64,000 nucleotides of DNA from Streptomyces sp. R33 (GCF_041200175.1 NZ_CP165727.1:3943501-4007500); one strand, 5' to 3'. Shown: positions 23,266 to 32,257, counted from the stretch's first letter. Notes: generated by a model from the sequence alone, not told the origin. Numbers and translations: made by a program.

Positions 23266-26133
23266 ATGCCAACGCCATTGGCGTCCATAAGACGTCCGAT
23301 TTCCACCTCACTGACGTGCCTGCTCGCCGTCCTGGCCGCACTCCTCCTGCCGGTGAGCACCGCGCATGCCGCGCCGGCCGCCCAGGACTGCGTCGCCGTC
23401 GCCGAGGGGCGGTACGCAGGGACGTTCGCCACCGCCGGGCAGACGCACTGCCTGCAGCTGCCGAGCCCGCAGGGCGCCCGGATCGCCGCCCTCACCTCGC
23501 TCGGCGGCGCGGGTGTGCCCGTCCAGGTCGAGGTGGTCGACAAGAACGGCACCGCACAGTGCACCGCCGGCGAGCTCGCCCGGGGCGGCTGCGCCCTCAC
23601 CGGCACGGCACCGTTCCGTGCACTGGTGCACGCCGACGAAGCCACCGCAACCGGGCCGTACGGCGTCCACTTCGTCCGTACGGACGTGGCTCAGAACGGC
23701 TGTCAGGTCCTGCCCGCCGGGAGTTTCGCCGACGATGCGGCGGCCGTGCGGCTGGAGACCGGCAACGGCGTCTTCTCCCACTGCCTGACCATCCCGGCCG
23801 ACGCACACTCCACCTCCGAGCTCCTCCGCATCCGCTACGGCCTCCCGGACGACAACGAGCTGTTCCCGCACTACTCGATCAGCGTGGTCGACACCGACGG
23901 CGACGGGCCGCCCTCCTGCTACGACCACCCCGCCCCGGGCCAGCAGCTCCGGACGGACGGCCTCACCAGCTGCTACTTCACCGCCGGCAAGGCGTACACC
24001 ATCCTCCTGCAGGGCCAGGACGCCGCGCGCAGCCACACCCTGGACCGTCGGGACGTCACCGCCACGGCCAAGGGCTGCGCCGCCTCCGCCGCCACGGCGG
24101 TCGGCGCCCCGGCCACGACCGGAACGTCCGGCCAGAACGGCACCCTGCGCTGCCACCGCGTCACCACGGCCGCCGCCACGGACCGGCTGCACATCAACCC
24201 CCGGGACGCCCACGACAGCACCAACGTGCTGGTCATGGACAACAACGGCGGCATCGCCTGCCACCAGCGGACCTGGGCGTGCACGCCCACGGGTTCCACC
24301 GGCTACCAGGTGGTCACCCAGGTCCCGGAGAACTACCACCTGCCCGCTTCCTACCGTCTCGACGCCTGGCGGATCGCCACGGCCGCCGGGCCCGCGCCCG
24401 AGTGCACCCGGGTCGGATCGGTCGCGTACGGGTACGGCCCGCTGACCGGCACGCTCTCCGAGCAGCGCACCGGCGCGTGCGCCGTCCTTCCCAGCGTTTC
24501 GGGGGACCGGTTCAGGGCCGACATCACCTCCACCGCCACGGACGGGTCCCCCGGCCCGCAGCCCGCCCTCTACGACAACGCGGGGCGCAACCTCTGCACG
24601 GGCAGCTCGTCCACGTACGACTGCCAGGGCGCCGACCAGAGCCTGTTCGTCCTCTCCCTGCAGGACTGGGCCGACCATTCGGCCTACCGCGCGGATCTCG
24701 TCTGCACCAACGCGCCCTGCGGTTCCGAGGACGTGTCCGTGGGAACCGTCACGCCTGACACCGCGCAGAGCGGCACGGTCGCAACCCTCACCGTCCAGGG
24801 CACGGCGCTGGGCATGAACACGACCGTCCGGCTGACCGGCGGCCCGGCGCCGCTGACGGCCACGACCGTGTCCGTCTCCGACGACGCGCGGACGCTGAAG
24901 GCGACCGTAGACCTGCGCACGGCTCCCGCCGGCAACTGGAACATCAGCGTCGTCGCGCTCAACAGCGCGTACGCCCGCGGCACGCTGACGGTGACGCCGC
25001 CCCCGGTCTCCGGCCTGGGTACGTACAAGCCGGTCACGCCCACGCGGCTGATGGACACCCGCAGCGGACTGGGCGTGCCGAAGGCGAAGGTGGGCCAGGG
25101 CGGCACCGCGACCCTGCAGGTCACGGGCACGGCGGGGATTCCGGCGGCGGGGGTGACGGCCGTCGTCCTGAACGTCACGGCCACCGACCCCACGACCGAC
25201 AGCTTCGTGTCGGTCTACCCCGACGGCACGACCCGCACGAGCGCGTCGAACCTCAACTTCACCGCCGGGCAGACGATCCCGAACCTCGTCATCGTCCCGG
25301 TCGTGAACGGAAAGGTCAGCTTCTACAACAACGCAGGATCCGTCGACCTCATCGCCGACATCGCCGGCTACTACACGACGGACGGCACCGGCTCCACGTA
25401 CAAGCCGATCACACCCACGCGGCTGATGGACACCCGCAGCGGACTGGGCGTGCCGAAGGCCAAGGTGGGCCAGGGCGGCACCGCGACCCTGCAGGTCACG
25501 GGCACGGCCGGGATTCCGGCGGCGGGGGTGACGGCCGTCGTCCTGAACGTCACGGCCACCGACCCCAGCGACGCCAGCTACGTCTCCGTCTACCCCAACG
25601 GCACGGCCCGCACCAGCGCCTCCAACCTGAACGTCACCGCCGGACAGACGATCCCGAACCTCGTCATCGTCCCCGTCGTCAACGGAAAGGTCAGCTTCTA
25701 CAACAACGCAGGATCCGTCGACCTCATCGCCGACATCGCCGGCTACTACACGACGGACGGCACCGGCTCCACCTACAAGCCGATCACACCCACCCGCCTC
25801 ATGGACACCCGCAGCGGACAGGGCGTACCGAAGGCGAAGGTCGGCCAGGGCGGGACGGTGACCCTGCAGGCCACGGGCACCGCGGGAATCCCGGCCACGG
25901 GCGTGACGGCCCTCGTCCTGAACGTCACGGCCACCGAGCCCACCACCGGCAGCTACGTCTCCGTCTACCCCAACGGCACGACCCGCACCAGCGCGTCGAA
26001 CCTCAACTTCACCGCCGGACAGACGATCCCGAACCTCGTCATCGTCCCCGTCGTCAACGGAAAGGTCAGCTTCTACAACAACGCAGGATCCGTCGACCTC
26101 ATCGCCGACATCGCCGGCTACTACACGATGTAA
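23266..26133 (+). CDS. large secreted protein with IPT-like domain and three 125-residue repeats
   Basis: 955 residues from ATG 23266 (GGGGGG upstream). A signal peptide (ISTSLTCLLAVLAALLLPVSTAHA) is followed by about 450 residues of cysteine-containing beta-rich domains (many paired Cys, as in AQDCVAV...THCLQL). An IPT/TIG-like domain (about 490-580, SVGTVTPDTAQSGTVATLTVQGTALG) comes next. The last 370 residues are three near-identical units starting at residues 586, 711 and 836, each with TPTRLMDTRSG, VTAVVLNVTAT, NLVIVPVVNGKV and SVDLIADIAGYYT. This repeat type is common at the C-terminus of Streptomyces secreted proteins, probably for surface adhesion. No enzyme motif is seen. Confidence 0.8.
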   Translation: MPTPLASIRRPISTSLTCLLAVLAALLLPVSTAHAAPAAQDCVAVAEGRYAGTFATAGQTHCLQLPSPQGARIAALTSLGGAGVPVQVEVVDKNGTAQCTAGELARGGCALTGTAPFRALVHADEATATGPYGVHFVRTDVAQNGCQVLPAGSFADDAAAVRLETGNGVFSHCLTIPADAHSTSELLRIRYGLPDDNELFPHYSISVVDTDGDGPPSCYDHPAPGQQLRTDGLTSCYFTAGKAYTILLQGQDAARSHTLDRRDVTATAKGCAASAATAVGAPATTGTSGQNGTLRCHRVTTAAATDRLHINPRDAHDSTNVLVMDNNGGIACHQRTWACTPTGSTGYQVVTQVPENYHLPASYRLDAWRIATAAGPAPECTRVGSVAYGYGPLTGTLSEQRTGACAVLPSVSGDRFRADITSTATDGSPGPQPALYDNAGRNLCTGSSSTYDCQGADQSLFVLSLQDWADHSAYRADLVCTNAPCGSEDVSVGTVTPDTAQSGTVATLTVQGTALGMNTTVRLTGGPAPLTATTVSVSDDARTLKATVDLRTAPAGNWNISVVALNSAYARGTLTVTPPPVSGLGTYKPVTPTRLMDTRSGLGVPKAKVGQGGTATLQVTGTAGIPAAGVTAVVLNVTATDPTTDSFVSVYPDGTTRTSASNLNFTAGQTIPNLVIVPVVNGKVSFYNNAGSVDLIADIAGYYTTDGTGSTYKPITPTRLMDTRSGLGVPKAKVGQGGTATLQVTGTAGIPAAGVTAVVLNVTATDPSDASYVSVYPNGTARTSASNLNVTAGQTIPNLVIVPVVNGKVSFYNNAGSVDLIADIAGYYTTDGTGSTYKPITPTRLMDTRSGQGVPKAKVGQGGTVTLQATGTAGIPATGVTALVLNVTATEPTTGSYVSVYPNGTTRTSASNLNFTAGQTIPNLVIVPVVNGKVSFYNNAGSVDLIADIAGYYTM
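25021..26133 (+). repeat. three 375-bp direct repeats within the secreted protein gene
   Basis: Units begin at 25021, 25396 and 25771; the last is slightly shorter. Long stretches are identical at DNA level, including third codon positions, which points to recent duplication or ongoing conversion. Repeat number is likely to vary between strains. Confidence 0.9.
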
Positions 26134-26150
26134 CGCCGCGGAGCGCCTCC

Positions 26151-26183
26151 CCGTGCGTCGGCCCGGCCTCGGCCGACGCACGG
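26151..26183 (+). terminator. 13-bp perfect hairpin after the repeat-protein gene
   Basis: CCGTGCGTCGGCC (26151-26163) and its exact complement (26171-26183) around a 7-nt loop, 17 bp past the stop codon. Confidence 0.75.
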
Positions 26184-26385
26184 CGGTCCGCCCGCCGGGG
26201 CCCGGTGCGCGTCCCCCCCCCACCGTTGATCTTCCTGGTGCATCTGAGCGAACTCCGGTCCCGACGCCCGAGCGGTGATCGCCTGCCCGACTGCCGTTGT
26301 GCTGACCTGTGTCCCGTCGTCACTACGGCCAGAGGGTCAGGGGCTGTGTCGTGCCGCCCTGCCTGCCCTCAGCAGCGAAAGGTGC

Positions 26386-27681
26386 ATGTTCGTGAGTCGT
26401 GGAACAACTGGACCGCACACCCGAAAGCGGCGGCTGCGCGCACTGACCGCGCTCGGCGCGATGGGTCTCGTCGCCGGTCTCGCTTCCGGCACGATGGCGT
26501 CACCGGCCGGTGCCGTCCCGGCCCCCGCGGTGGCTGCCGTGCAGCAGCACCCCGATGGGGATCCCGTCGAGTGCGACGGGAAGGTCTACGCCTCCTTCGG
26601 TGATCCGGACCAGCTCTACACCGCCGACCGAGGTCCCGGAACGGTGCAGTTCACGCCGCTGGGCGCCCCGACGCCGTTCCTCTACAACGCCATCGGAGTG
26701 AACCCGCACGATCGCTTCCTCTACGGGGTCACGTTCGGCACCACGACCAACAACCTGGTGCGCTTCGACCGCAACGGAGACTTCACCGACCTCGGTGCCA
26801 TCGAGGGTCTGCCGCCCGCGCTCTACATCTCCGGAACGTTCGACGACGACGGCAACTACTACGTCCTGGCCGACGACACGGGCGAGATCTACCGGATCGA
26901 CGTCACCACCCGCTCGGTGTCGGGGGTCATCGACGTCCCCGAGCTGGCCGACCCCGCACTCGACGTCTTCGACATCGCGTTCCGCGACGGATTCCTGTGG
27001 GGCTCGACGGACGCGGGCGCCATCACACGGGTCGACATCGACAACGAGAGCGTGGACTTCTTCCCCGGTGTGCTCCCGGGCGGTGAGGACTTCGGCGGCG
27101 TCTTCACGTACGGCAACGGCGACCTCGGCTTCTTCCGCAACTCGGGTCAGCTCATCCGCGTCCGCGTGGAGAACGCGACCGGCTCCAACCCCAGGTTCAC
27201 CGTGCTGTCGACGCAGACCACGACCCCGGCGACGAACCTCGACGCCACTTCCTGCTTCCTCGACTCGTCGGCGGACCTGTCGGTGCGCAAGCACAGCCCC
27301 AAGAGCGTCGAGGCGGGCAGCGAGGTCAGCTACCGCATCACCGTGCGGAACGAAAAGGGCGACTCCTCCGGCTGGTCGCTCACCGACGACATCCCGGCGA
27401 AGATCCTTTCGCCCACCACGTCGACGGAGGGCTGCGAGATCACCGACGGCCTCCTCTCCTGCACGGGTGGTCCGCTGGCGGAGGGTGACCACGTGGAGGT
27501 GACGGTGACCGGCACCGCGGCGAACGCGTCGAAGCCCACCACCGTGAAGAACACGGCCACGGTGTTCGGCGACGACGCGGACCCGCGCAAGGACAACAAC
27601 AAGGACACCACGTCCACCAAGATCAAGCCCGCGGACGACAACGACAAGGCGGACGGGAAGAAGCAGGCCCCGCACGCGTAG
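26386..27681 (+). CDS. secreted beta-propeller-like protein with C-terminal DUF11 domain
   Basis: 431 residues from ATG 26386, with AAAGG upstream; the GTG at 26392 is an alternative. A signal peptide (RLRALTALGAMGLVAGLASGTMASPAGA) precedes a propeller-like region (about 55-290) with repeated blades of type NAIGVNPHDRFLYGV, NLVRFDRNGDFTDLG, GEIYRIDVTTRSVSGVI, similar to DUF6923-type proteins. The DUF11 domain follows (DSSADLSVRKHSPKSVEAGSEVSYRITVRN...). The tail is highly charged (DDNDKADGKKQAPHA). Such proteins are exposed at the cell surface. No catalytic motif is visible. Function unknown. Confidence 0.78.
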   Translation: MFVSRGTTGPHTRKRRLRALTALGAMGLVAGLASGTMASPAGAVPAPAVAAVQQHPDGDPVECDGKVYASFGDPDQLYTADRGPGTVQFTPLGAPTPFLYNAIGVNPHDRFLYGVTFGTTTNNLVRFDRNGDFTDLGAIEGLPPALYISGTFDDDGNYYVLADDTGEIYRIDVTTRSVSGVIDVPELADPALDVFDIAFRDGFLWGSTDAGAITRVDIDNESVDFFPGVLPGGEDFGGVFTYGNGDLGFFRNSGQLIRVRVENATGSNPRFTVLSTQTTTPATNLDATSCFLDSSADLSVRKHSPKSVEAGSEVSYRITVRNEKGDSSGWSLTDDIPAKILSPTTSTEGCEITDGLLSCTGGPLAEGDHVEVTVTGTAANASKPTTVKNTATVFGDDADPRKDNNKDTTSTKIKPADDNDKADGKKQAPHA

Positions 27682-27696
27682 TCGGTGACGAAGGAC

Positions 27697-27727
27697 GGAG
27701 CCTGGCCGTACAGGAAGGCCGGGCTCC
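27697..27727. terminator. hairpin between convergent DUF11 and winged-helix genes
   Basis: GGAGCCTGGCC (27697-27707) pairs with GGCCGGGCTCC (27717-27727), with one G-U pair, around a 9-nt loop. Confidence 0.7.
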
Positions 27728-27772
27728 GCCTTCATGCCTCCGCCCGGGCGCCTTCGGGCTCCTGCGCTCCCG

Positions 27773-28642
27773 TCAGGCCGCCGCTCGGACCCCTGGCGGT
27801 GGCGGGCAGTCGGGGCAGCGGCCGGGGTGGGGGGAGCGGAAGGCGCGTTCGCAGCCGTCGCAGGTCTGGAACGGGTCCGGCCGTCTGACCGGCCTCGCCG
27901 CCGGGGCCGCCGGCAGGCGCGGCGGGAGCAGCGCCTCGAGCCGGTACGCGAGTACGGACGCGGGGCTGCGCATCGTCTCGGGGAGGTTCCCGGTCAAGGT
28001 CAGCCCGATGGCCTCGGGATCCGCCCCGCGCTCCAGCCAGGCCGAGACCTTCGGGGCGAGCCGCTGTACGTCGCGCTCCGCCAGCAGCAGCCGTGGGTCG
28101 TGGCGCCGCAGCCCGGCGAGCAGGTCCGCCGCTCCCGGGTGCAGCTCCGGCCGCGGGGGCGGGGGCGCAGGCTCCGGTTCCGGCTCCGGCTCCGGGGTCT
28201 CCTCCGGCTCCGGCTCCGGTACGGGCTCCCGGTCCGGCGGCGGAGGGGGCTCGTCGCCGCCGGTCAGCGGCTTGTTGTACGAGTACGTACGGGTCACCAC
28301 CCGTCCGGTGTCCAGCCGCTCGCGCCGCCGCTCCAGGTAGCCGTGGCGCTCCAGCTCGCGCAGGGCGGCGCTGATCCGCTTCTCGCCCTCCTGGAACCGC
28401 TCGGTGAGCGCCCTGATGCCGACCGGGGCTCCGTCGGGCAGCGACTGGATGTACGCCCCGACCCCGATCGCCGTCGCCGACAGCTCGCGGTGCTGGAGGA
28501 GGTGGTTGCCGACCACGGTGTAGTGACTGGCATGCCACGTGTTGACGTGGATGACACCGGATCGGGGGGTCCCGGCACGAACTCGGGACGAGGCGCGCGA
28601 GGGCGCGCTAGGGTGCTGAAGAGCCATGGGGAAGCGAGCCAC
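27773..28642 (-). CDS. winged-helix DNA-binding protein with acidic hinge and zinc ribbon
   Basis: Up to 289 residues; the start is uncertain (GTG 28642 has a poor ribosome site, and GTG 28555, beginning VIHVNTWHASHYTV, fits the conserved part better). The N-terminal winged helix contains LSATAIGVGAYIQSLPDGAPVGIRALTERFQEGEKRISAALRELERHGYLERRRE, like replication-initiator-type helix-turn-helix proteins. A Pro-Glu repeat hinge (EPEPEPEP) follows, then a helical region and a C-terminal CxxC...CxxC zinc ribbon (TCDGCERAF, RCPDCPPP). The same layout is common in Streptomyces as an uncharacterised regulator. No neighbours suggest a target. Confidence 0.75.
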   Translation of the reverse strand: MARFPMALQHPSAPSRASSRVRAGTPRSGVIHVNTWHASHYTVVGNHLLQHRELSATAIGVGAYIQSLPDGAPVGIRALTERFQEGEKRISAALRELERHGYLERRRERLDTGRVVTRTYSYNKPLTGGDEPPPPPDREPVPEPEPEETPEPEPEPEPAPPPPRPELHPGAADLLAGLRRHDPRLLLAERDVQRLAPKVSAWLERGADPEAIGLTLTGNLPETMRSPASVLAYRLEALLPPRLPAAPAARPVRRPDPFQTCDGCERAFRSPHPGRCPDCPPPPGVRAAA

Positions 28643-28842
28643 TTCCTAAGATGGTCAGGCCCTCGACCGGGATGCCAGTCCCGCCGGGGGCCGTCTCATG
28701 TCTGCTGTTGTCGGGGCGAGCATATGCCCGCCAACCGGCCCCAAATCCAGCTCAGTTGGCACAGTTCACCCGACCGAGCGACGGGCGCCGGTGGGGTGGG
28801 GTTGGTTGGTTCTTTCCCCCGGTTCTTTGGGTCTTTATGCGT

Positions 28843-29250
28843 CTAAGCCCGCCGGATCGCGGAAGCCCGCGACACGGTTTCGAGCGAGACCTCCGCCCAC
28901 ACCACCTTGCACGGAACCGGCCCTTCCCGTACGCCCCAACGCTCGGCGAGCGCCTCGACGAGTACGAGCCCCCGCCCCGCGTCGTGGATCCGCGGGATCC
29001 GGTCGCCCCGGGTGTCCGTCACCTCGATGAGCAGCCTGCCGGGGGTGACGGTGAGGGCCAGCCTGAAGTCCCGTCCGGGCACGCGTCCGTGAGTGATCGC
29101 GTTGGAGGAGAGCTCCGCGATGATCTGCGCCGGCACCTCCAAGGGAAGCCCCCAGGCGCGGAGTTGTTCGATGGCGAGCACGCGCCCGAGTCGAGCTCCG
29201 CGGGGGGTCGCGGACAGCTGGACGTGAAAGTCGACGAGTTGAGGAATCAC
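28843..29250 (-). CDS. ATP-binding protein, anti-sigma-factor-like (GHKL/HATPase)
   Basis: 135 residues from GTG 29250. The GHKL ATPase pattern is clear: N-box AQIIAELSSNAITHG, G1 box VTDTRGDRIP, and GRGLVLVEALAERWG. These RsbW-like small ATPases in Streptomyces often sit beside XRE/DUF397 pairs. An in-frame ATG at 29382 would add 44 residues, but that segment reads like intergenic DNA with an 11-bp tandem repeat, so I prefer 29250. It is divergent from the broken XRE gene and would act by binding a partner protein rather than DNA (inference). Confidence 0.82.
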   Translation of the reverse strand: MIPQLVDFHVQLSATPRGARLGRVLAIEQLRAWGLPLEVPAQIIAELSSNAITHGRVPGRDFRLALTVTPGRLLIEVTDTRGDRIPRIHDAGRGLVLVEALAERWGVREGPVPCKVVWAEVSLETVSRASAIRRA

Positions 29251-29311
29251 GTCACTCAGCGTGGCCGCTCGTGCGTACCGTGGGAACCAACACCGCCCGT
29301 ACGTCCCGCGT

Positions 29312-29333
29312 TTGTCCGGTGCTTGTCCAGTGC
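29312..29333. promoter_or_regulatory. tandem 11-bp repeat between ATPase and XRE genes
   Basis: TTGTCCGGTGC is followed directly by TTGTCCAGTGC, and a weaker CTGTCCGGACC follows nearby. Placed in the divergent promoter region, these are possible binding sites of the XRE-type regulator. Confidence 0.45.
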
Positions 29334-29406
29334 TGTCGCGGCTGTCCGGACCGACCTCACGGGTACGGGGCGCTGAGGACATCGGCTCGTCGGAAGTGGG
29401 CGCGCA

Positions 29407-30267
29407 ATGAGCGTGGACAACAGTGACGGTACGGAAGAGCCCGGCTGGGAAGTGGACCCGGAGGATGAACAGGGTGTGGCGGTGCTCGCCGCGCTGGCCC
29501 GCCAGCTCAAGACCTGGCGGGAGTCGGCGGGCATGCGGGCCGCCGAGTTCGGTGCCGCCATCCAGTACGGGGAGGACCTGGTGCGCAAGGTCGAGGCGGG
29601 CAAGCGGATCCCCCGCCCCGAGTACCTGGACAGGGCCGACGAGGTACTCAACGCCGGCGGCAAGATCTCCGCGATGAAGGTGGACCTGGAACAGGTCCGC
29701 TACCCGAAGAAGATCCGCGACCTGAAGGACAGGGAAGCCAAGGCCGTCGAGATCGGCACGTACAACAACCACAACCTTTAGGGCCTGTTGCAGACCGAGG
29801 AGTATGCAGCAGCCCTGTTCAGGATGCGGCGGCCTGCATACTCGCCGGACGAGCTGGAGCGAAACCTGGCTGGCCGGATGGCTCGAAAGTCGATCTTCGA
29901 GCGGTCGCCTGCACCCTCGCTGAGCTTCGTACAGGAGGAGGTGACTCTCCGCCGGAGGATCGGGGGCACAATGGTGTTGCGCCGCCAGCTCGAACACCTT
30001 TTGGAGGTGTCTCAGTTGCCGCAAGTCGAGTTCCAGGTGATGCCCACCGACCGCGAAGATCATGCCGGTATGGGCGGCCTGATCGAGCTCCTCAAGTTCG
30101 CGGACGGCTCGGGAGTCGGGCGCTCAGAAGGCGCGTTCCACAGCCGCCCGGTCTCTCTCCCCAGGCAGCTCCGAATCCTGGAGCTGCGCTATGGCATCAT
30201 CCGAGCTCAGGCGCTCACGCCCCGAGAGTCGAGGGCCTTCATCGAGGAACTGCTGGGAGAAACATGA
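29407..30267 (+). pseudogene. XRE-family regulator with DUF5753 domain, interrupted by in-frame TAG
   Basis: Codons 1-124 encode the helix-turn-helix part (VLAALARQLKTWRESAGMRAAEFGAAIQYGEDLVRKVEAGKRIP) and end ...EIGTYNNHNL, then TAG at 29779-29781. Without any shift the same frame continues GLLQTEEYAAALFRMRRPAYSPDELERNLAGRMARKSIF to 30267, which is exactly the DUF5753 domain expected next; GLLQTE is its signature start. So one nonsense codon splits a normal ~286-codon gene. A second start at 29788 lacks a ribosome site. Both halves look otherwise undamaged, so the change is recent, a sequencing error, or read through. The DUF397 gene overlaps its end. Confidence 0.85.
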
Positions 30268-30455
30268 TCCGCCACCCCGAGTTGGACTGGTTCAAGAGCA
30301 GCTACAGCAGCAGCAGCGAAGGTGACGACTGCGTCGAGGTGGCCTCCACCCCCGGCTCCGTCCTCGTCCGGGATTCCAAGGACATCCAGCGGGACCACCT
30401 GGCCTTCGGGCCGCGCGCGTGGGCCGGGTTCGTGGCCCACGCGTCCGGCGTCTGA
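30264..30455 (+). CDS. DUF397-domain protein
   Basis: 63 residues. LDWFKSSYSSSSEGDDCVEVAST and VLVRDSKDIQRDHLAFGPRAWAGFV are diagnostic of DUF397. Its ATG overlaps the TGA of the XRE/DUF5753 gene (ATGA), so translation is normally coupled to it; the nonsense codon upstream may reduce its expression. XRE-DUF397 pairs (WhiJ/BldB-like sets) act in Streptomyces developmental control, with the DUF397 protein modulating the XRE partner. Confidence 0.92.
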   Translation: MIRHPELDWFKSSYSSSSEGDDCVEVASTPGSVLVRDSKDIQRDHLAFGPRAWAGFVAHASGV

Positions 30456-30463
30456 CGACATCC

Positions 30464-31141
30464 CTAGGCGCGGGTGCAGACGTGCACCGACTCGCTGTGC
30501 CCGCCCTCGCTGTGGACGATCCGCAGGACGTTGTTCTTGTAGGTCACCTTCAGCACCTGGCCGTCGCTGGTGTCCTTGTGGCCCGGGGGCTGCCAGGGGA
30601 ACGTGAGTGAGACGTTGTCCCCGACCTCTTTGGGGACCGTCAAGGCTTGGCCGCCGGTCAGCCGGCTCACGCCCTTGGGCGCCTCGTACACGTCGAGGAC
30701 CAGGTGGCCGCCGCGGTGCAGCCAACCTCCGTGCCAGGTGACCGGCTCGGGGCCGCTGGTCCACGTGATGGTCCAGCCGGAGTTTCCGCCGCCGTCCGCG
30801 TTCACGGTGCCGGTCCCCTTCACGGTCTCGCCGTTCGGCGTGGTCGACTCGATGTGCCAGTCGCCCTTGATGAAGGCGTCGAAGGCCCTGGTCACCACGC
30901 TGGAGGCGGTCGGCGCCGCCGGCGTCGGCGCTGCGGAGGATGCGGCCCCGCCACCCGCCGTCGACGCCGAGGCCGAGGCCTGAGCCGAGGACGCTGCGGC
31001 TGCGCCACCCCCGGCGGCCGGGGCCTTGTCCTTGCCGCCGCAAGCCGCGACCAGCGAGGCTCCGACCCCGATCGCCAGGTAGCGCAGTGCGTTGCGCCGT
31101 CCGATCATCTGCGCTGCCGCACGTATCTCTCGTACCGTCAC
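30464..31141 (-). CDS. Tat-type lipoprotein, unknown function
   Basis: 225 residues from GTG 31141 (GGGGG 5 nt upstream). The N-terminus has GRRNALRYLAIGVGASLVAACGG: twin arginines, a hydrophobic stretch and a lipobox ending in Cys, so it is likely exported folded and lipidated. A low-complexity Ala/Ser/Gly linker follows. The C-terminal ~140 residues form a beta-rich domain (AFDAFIKGDWHIESTTPNGETVKGTGTVNADG...GNSGWTITWTSG). I recognise no family. It is convergent with DUF397 with an 8-bp gap. Confidence 0.75.
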   Translation of the reverse strand: MTVREIRAAAQMIGRRNALRYLAIGVGASLVAACGGKDKAPAAGGGAAAASSAQASASASTAGGGAASSAAPTPAAPTASSVVTRAFDAFIKGDWHIESTTPNGETVKGTGTVNADGGGNSGWTITWTSGPEPVTWHGGWLHRGGHLVLDVYEAPKGVSRLTGGQALTVPKEVGDNVSLTFPWQPPGHKDTSDGQVLKVTYKNNVLRIVHSEGGHSESVHVCTRA

Positions 31142-31284
31142 CAGGCCCCCGTACAAAGTCAGTTGATCAACAGCGACCGACTATAGGCGAGGACTCGCAC
31201 ATTCATCCGTACGGCCCGATTCGGACCGCACGGGTGGGGTAGGGACGGCCCGTCCAACTCTCATCGGTAGCCCCGGAGGCATCC

Positions 31285-32091
31285 GTGCCCGAAATGAACG
31301 GCCCCTACCAGGCCGGCACCCCCTGCTGGATCGACCTGATGGTCCCCGACCAGCAGGCCGCTCTCGACTTCTACCGCGACCTCTTCGGCTGGCAGGGCGA
31401 GGTCGGCCCGCCGGAGACCGGTGGCTACTCCGTCTGCACCCTCAAGGGCAAGCCGGTGGCCGGGATCATGAAGGCGATGAACCCCGACGGGACGGTGCCG
31501 GACCCGATGCCGCCGATCGCGTGGACCACGTACCTGGCCACCAACGACATCGACGCCACCCTCAAGGCGGTCACCGACGCGGGCGGCTCGGTGATGATGG
31601 GCCCGATGGACGTCATGGACCTCGGGCGGATGGCCGTCATCACCGATCCGACCGGCGCCGTGGTCGGCCTGTGGCAGTACGGCACCTTCCCCGGCGCGGG
31701 CATCGTCAACGAGCACGGCGCGCTGATCTGGAACGAGCTGAACACCGGCGACACCGACGCCGCCGCCGCGTTCTACTCGGCCGTACTGCCGGTCACCACG
31801 GTCCCGTCGCAGATGCCGGGCGCCGAGGGGTACAAGGAGTTCAAGGTCGGCGAGCGCGCGGTCGGGGGGATGATGGACCTCTCCGCCCTGCCCGCCGGGG
31901 TTCCGCCGCACTGGCTGCCGTACTTCCACGTCGACGACGTCGACAGCGTCCAGGCGGCCGCGGAGCGGGCCGGGGGCAGCGTCATGGCCCCGGCGTTCGA
32001 CATGGCGGCCGGGCGGATGGCGGTCCTCGCCGACTCCCAGGGCGGCACCTTCGCGGTGATCACGGCCACCGAGCCGGAGCAGCCTGCCTGA
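31285..32091 (+). CDS. two-domain VOC-family protein
   Basis: 268 residues from GTG 31285, with GGAGG 5 nt upstream. Two similar VOC modules lie in tandem: GTPCWIDLMVPDQQAALDFYRDLFGWQ...VITDPTGAVVGLWQ (about 9-134) and ALIWNELNTGDTDAAAAFYSAVLP...VLADSQGGTFAVI (about 150-265). This layout is found in Streptomyces 27-kDa antigen-like (CFP30B-type) hydroxylase/glyoxalase proteins. Activity unknown. It is a single gene followed by a strong hairpin. Confidence 0.85.
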   Translation: MPEMNGPYQAGTPCWIDLMVPDQQAALDFYRDLFGWQGEVGPPETGGYSVCTLKGKPVAGIMKAMNPDGTVPDPMPPIAWTTYLATNDIDATLKAVTDAGGSVMMGPMDVMDLGRMAVITDPTGAVVGLWQYGTFPGAGIVNEHGALIWNELNTGDTDAAAAFYSAVLPVTTVPSQMPGAEGYKEFKVGERAVGGMMDLSALPAGVPPHWLPYFHVDDVDSVQAAAERAGGSVMAPAFDMAAGRMAVLADSQGGTFAVITATEPEQPA

Positions 32092-32103
32092 GCAGGGGCG
32101 GCT

Positions 32104-32151
32104 CGTTGCCCCGGCCGTGACGCCGGTTCGGCCGTTGCGGCCGGGGCAACG
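32104..32151 (+). terminator. 14-bp perfect stem after the VOC gene
   Basis: CGTTGCCCCGGCCG (32104-32117) and its exact complement (32138-32151) enclose a 20-nt loop. It starts 12 bp past the stop codon. Confidence 0.75.
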
Positions 32152-32257
32152 GGCAGCCACTTCCACCGCTCGGAACCGTACGGCCCCATTCCGCGTCCCA
32201 GATGAACATGATCAATCAATTCTGGTCATGTCCGGTTATCAACTACCCAGGGGACAC

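Noticed and set aside
23308..26223. 971-codon minus-strand frame opposite the repeat protein
   Set aside because: Repeats in it mirror the sense repeats; the sense strand has a signal peptide and proper domains.
29251..29382. 44-residue N-terminal extension of the ATPase from ATG 29382
   Set aside because: The segment contains an 11-bp tandem repeat and lacks a ribosome site; the family normally starts near the GTG at 29250. The longer form cannot be fully excluded.
29788..30267. Independent gene for the DUF5753 half
   Set aside because: No ribosome site before 29788 and the frame is continuous with the upstream helix-turn-helix half; a nonsense-split single gene explains it better.
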